Shown piece by piece: positions 63,732 through 64,000 of a stretch of DNA of 64,000 nt (positions are counted from its first letter, which is position 1; each line of letters starts with the position of its first letter). This stretch comes from UKL13-2 sp947085425 (lineage in GTDB: Bacteria > Pseudomonadota > Gammaproteobacteria > Burkholderiales > Usitatibacteraceae), in the NCBI GenBank assembly GCA_947085425.1, contig CAMTWK010000015.1, positions 62,001-126,000 of the forward strand, given 5' to 3'. Both the position numbers and the translations under genes were made by a program. The notes beneath the pieces are model-generated. The model worked only from the letters and a program-made list of their open reading frames with translations, was not told the DNA's origin and did no database searches.

Positions 63732-64000
63732 TCAGCTGGCCGGTTTCACCAGCAAACCAACACGTTTCACCTGCCCCTTTTGCAGGGCGTCGAGAACTTC
63801 GATGACACTTTCGTAGCGCAATGCCTTATCGGCTGAAATCACCACCGCCTGTTCGGGGTGGGCGGCTTGCATACGCCGCACTGCATTCAGCAATTCGGTT
63901 TTCACCACCCTTTGTTCGCGGCCGCCCTGCTGGCGATCCACCAATATAATGGTGCCGTCTTTATCCAGGCGCACCTCGAGGGGCGCGACCGTTGGATTCA
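63732..64000 (-). CDS. tolR: Tol-Pal system protein TolR, C-terminal fragment
   Basis: The reading frame runs off the right edge of the window. The C-terminal 89 residues visible read NPTVAPLEVRLDKDGTIIL at the edge and VVISADKALRYESVIEVLDA further on, matching the periplasmic domain of ExbD/TolR. A GTG at 63974 is internal, not a start. The gene lies upstream of tolA in the conserved tolQRAB order. Confidence 0.93.
   Translation of the reverse strand, partial: NPTVAPLEVRLDKDGTIILVDRQQGGREQRVVKTELLNAVRRMQAAHPEQAVVISADKALRYESVIEVLDALQKGQVKRVGLLVKPAS

Overview
The window looks like a chromosomal segment from a facultatively anaerobic, denitrifying proteobacterium. Betaproteobacteria fits best and a gammaproteobacterium is not excluded. 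The evidence is a contiguous block of nitrate-respiration and cbb3-oxidase genes with FNR boxes, the gene orders pyrG-kdsA-eno-ftsB and tolR-tolA-tolB-pal-cpoB-queE-queC, a GTP-type PEP carboxykinase, and a Pseudomonas-like arginine succinyltransferase (AST) pathway. No rRNA, tRNA, CRISPR array, prophage or complete insertion sequence was seen.

Layout. 0-15.2 kb is a respiratory block. On the minus strand lie narK1-narK2-narG (narG is cut by the window edge) and fnr. Divergently run hemN, a SafE-like membrane protein, ccoI, ccoS, ccoNOQP, ccoG, ccoH and a small membrane protein. Three FNR-box palindromes sit upstream of narK1, between fnr and hemN, and upstream of ccoN, so the regulator and its probable targets are adjacent. 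15.2-21.4 kb (minus strand) holds a YjbR-like gene, an unidentified membrane protein, ftsB, eno, kdsA and pyrG. 21.5-27.2 kb holds an mtnA/class II aldolase pair (probable methylthioadenosine salvage), pckG, a DUF3617 gene and a TerC-family gene. 27.2-33 kb holds overlapping ilvA-dadA, then a DUF4743 Nudix-like gene, an sbtA-sbtB bicarbonate-transporter/PII-like pair and a DMT transporter. 33.1-39.2 kb holds ppsA, elaA, bdhA and a fused 3-oxoacid CoA-transferase on the minus strand, with ppsR divergent from ppsA.

39.2-43 kb holds a MITE-like element, a GDSL autotransporter esterase followed by a repeat-plus-terminator structure, a DUF2007/zinc-ribbon protein and a predicted exported methyltransferase. 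43-56.7 kb is an arginine module: astB, astD, two tandem arginine succinyltransferase genes, astC, a polar amino-acid ABC transporter (aotJQ, permease, AotO-like protein, ATPase) and a hybrid histidine kinase whose sensor is itself a solute-binding domain. 56.9-64 kb holds a YeeE/YedE transporter, queC, queE, cpoB, pal, tolB, tolA and the end of tolR.

Physiologically, the cell appears able to respire at low oxygen and on nitrate. It could use arginine, D-amino acids and ketone bodies/3-hydroxybutyrate, and it makes PEP by two routes (ppsA with its regulator ppsR, and pckG). The least ordinary features are two classes of small inverted-repeat elements lying at gene stop codons, an amplified terminator arm, a 337-bp palindrome-bearing gap between tolB and pal, the mtnA-aldolase pair, and sbtAB outside any visible carbon-fixation context.
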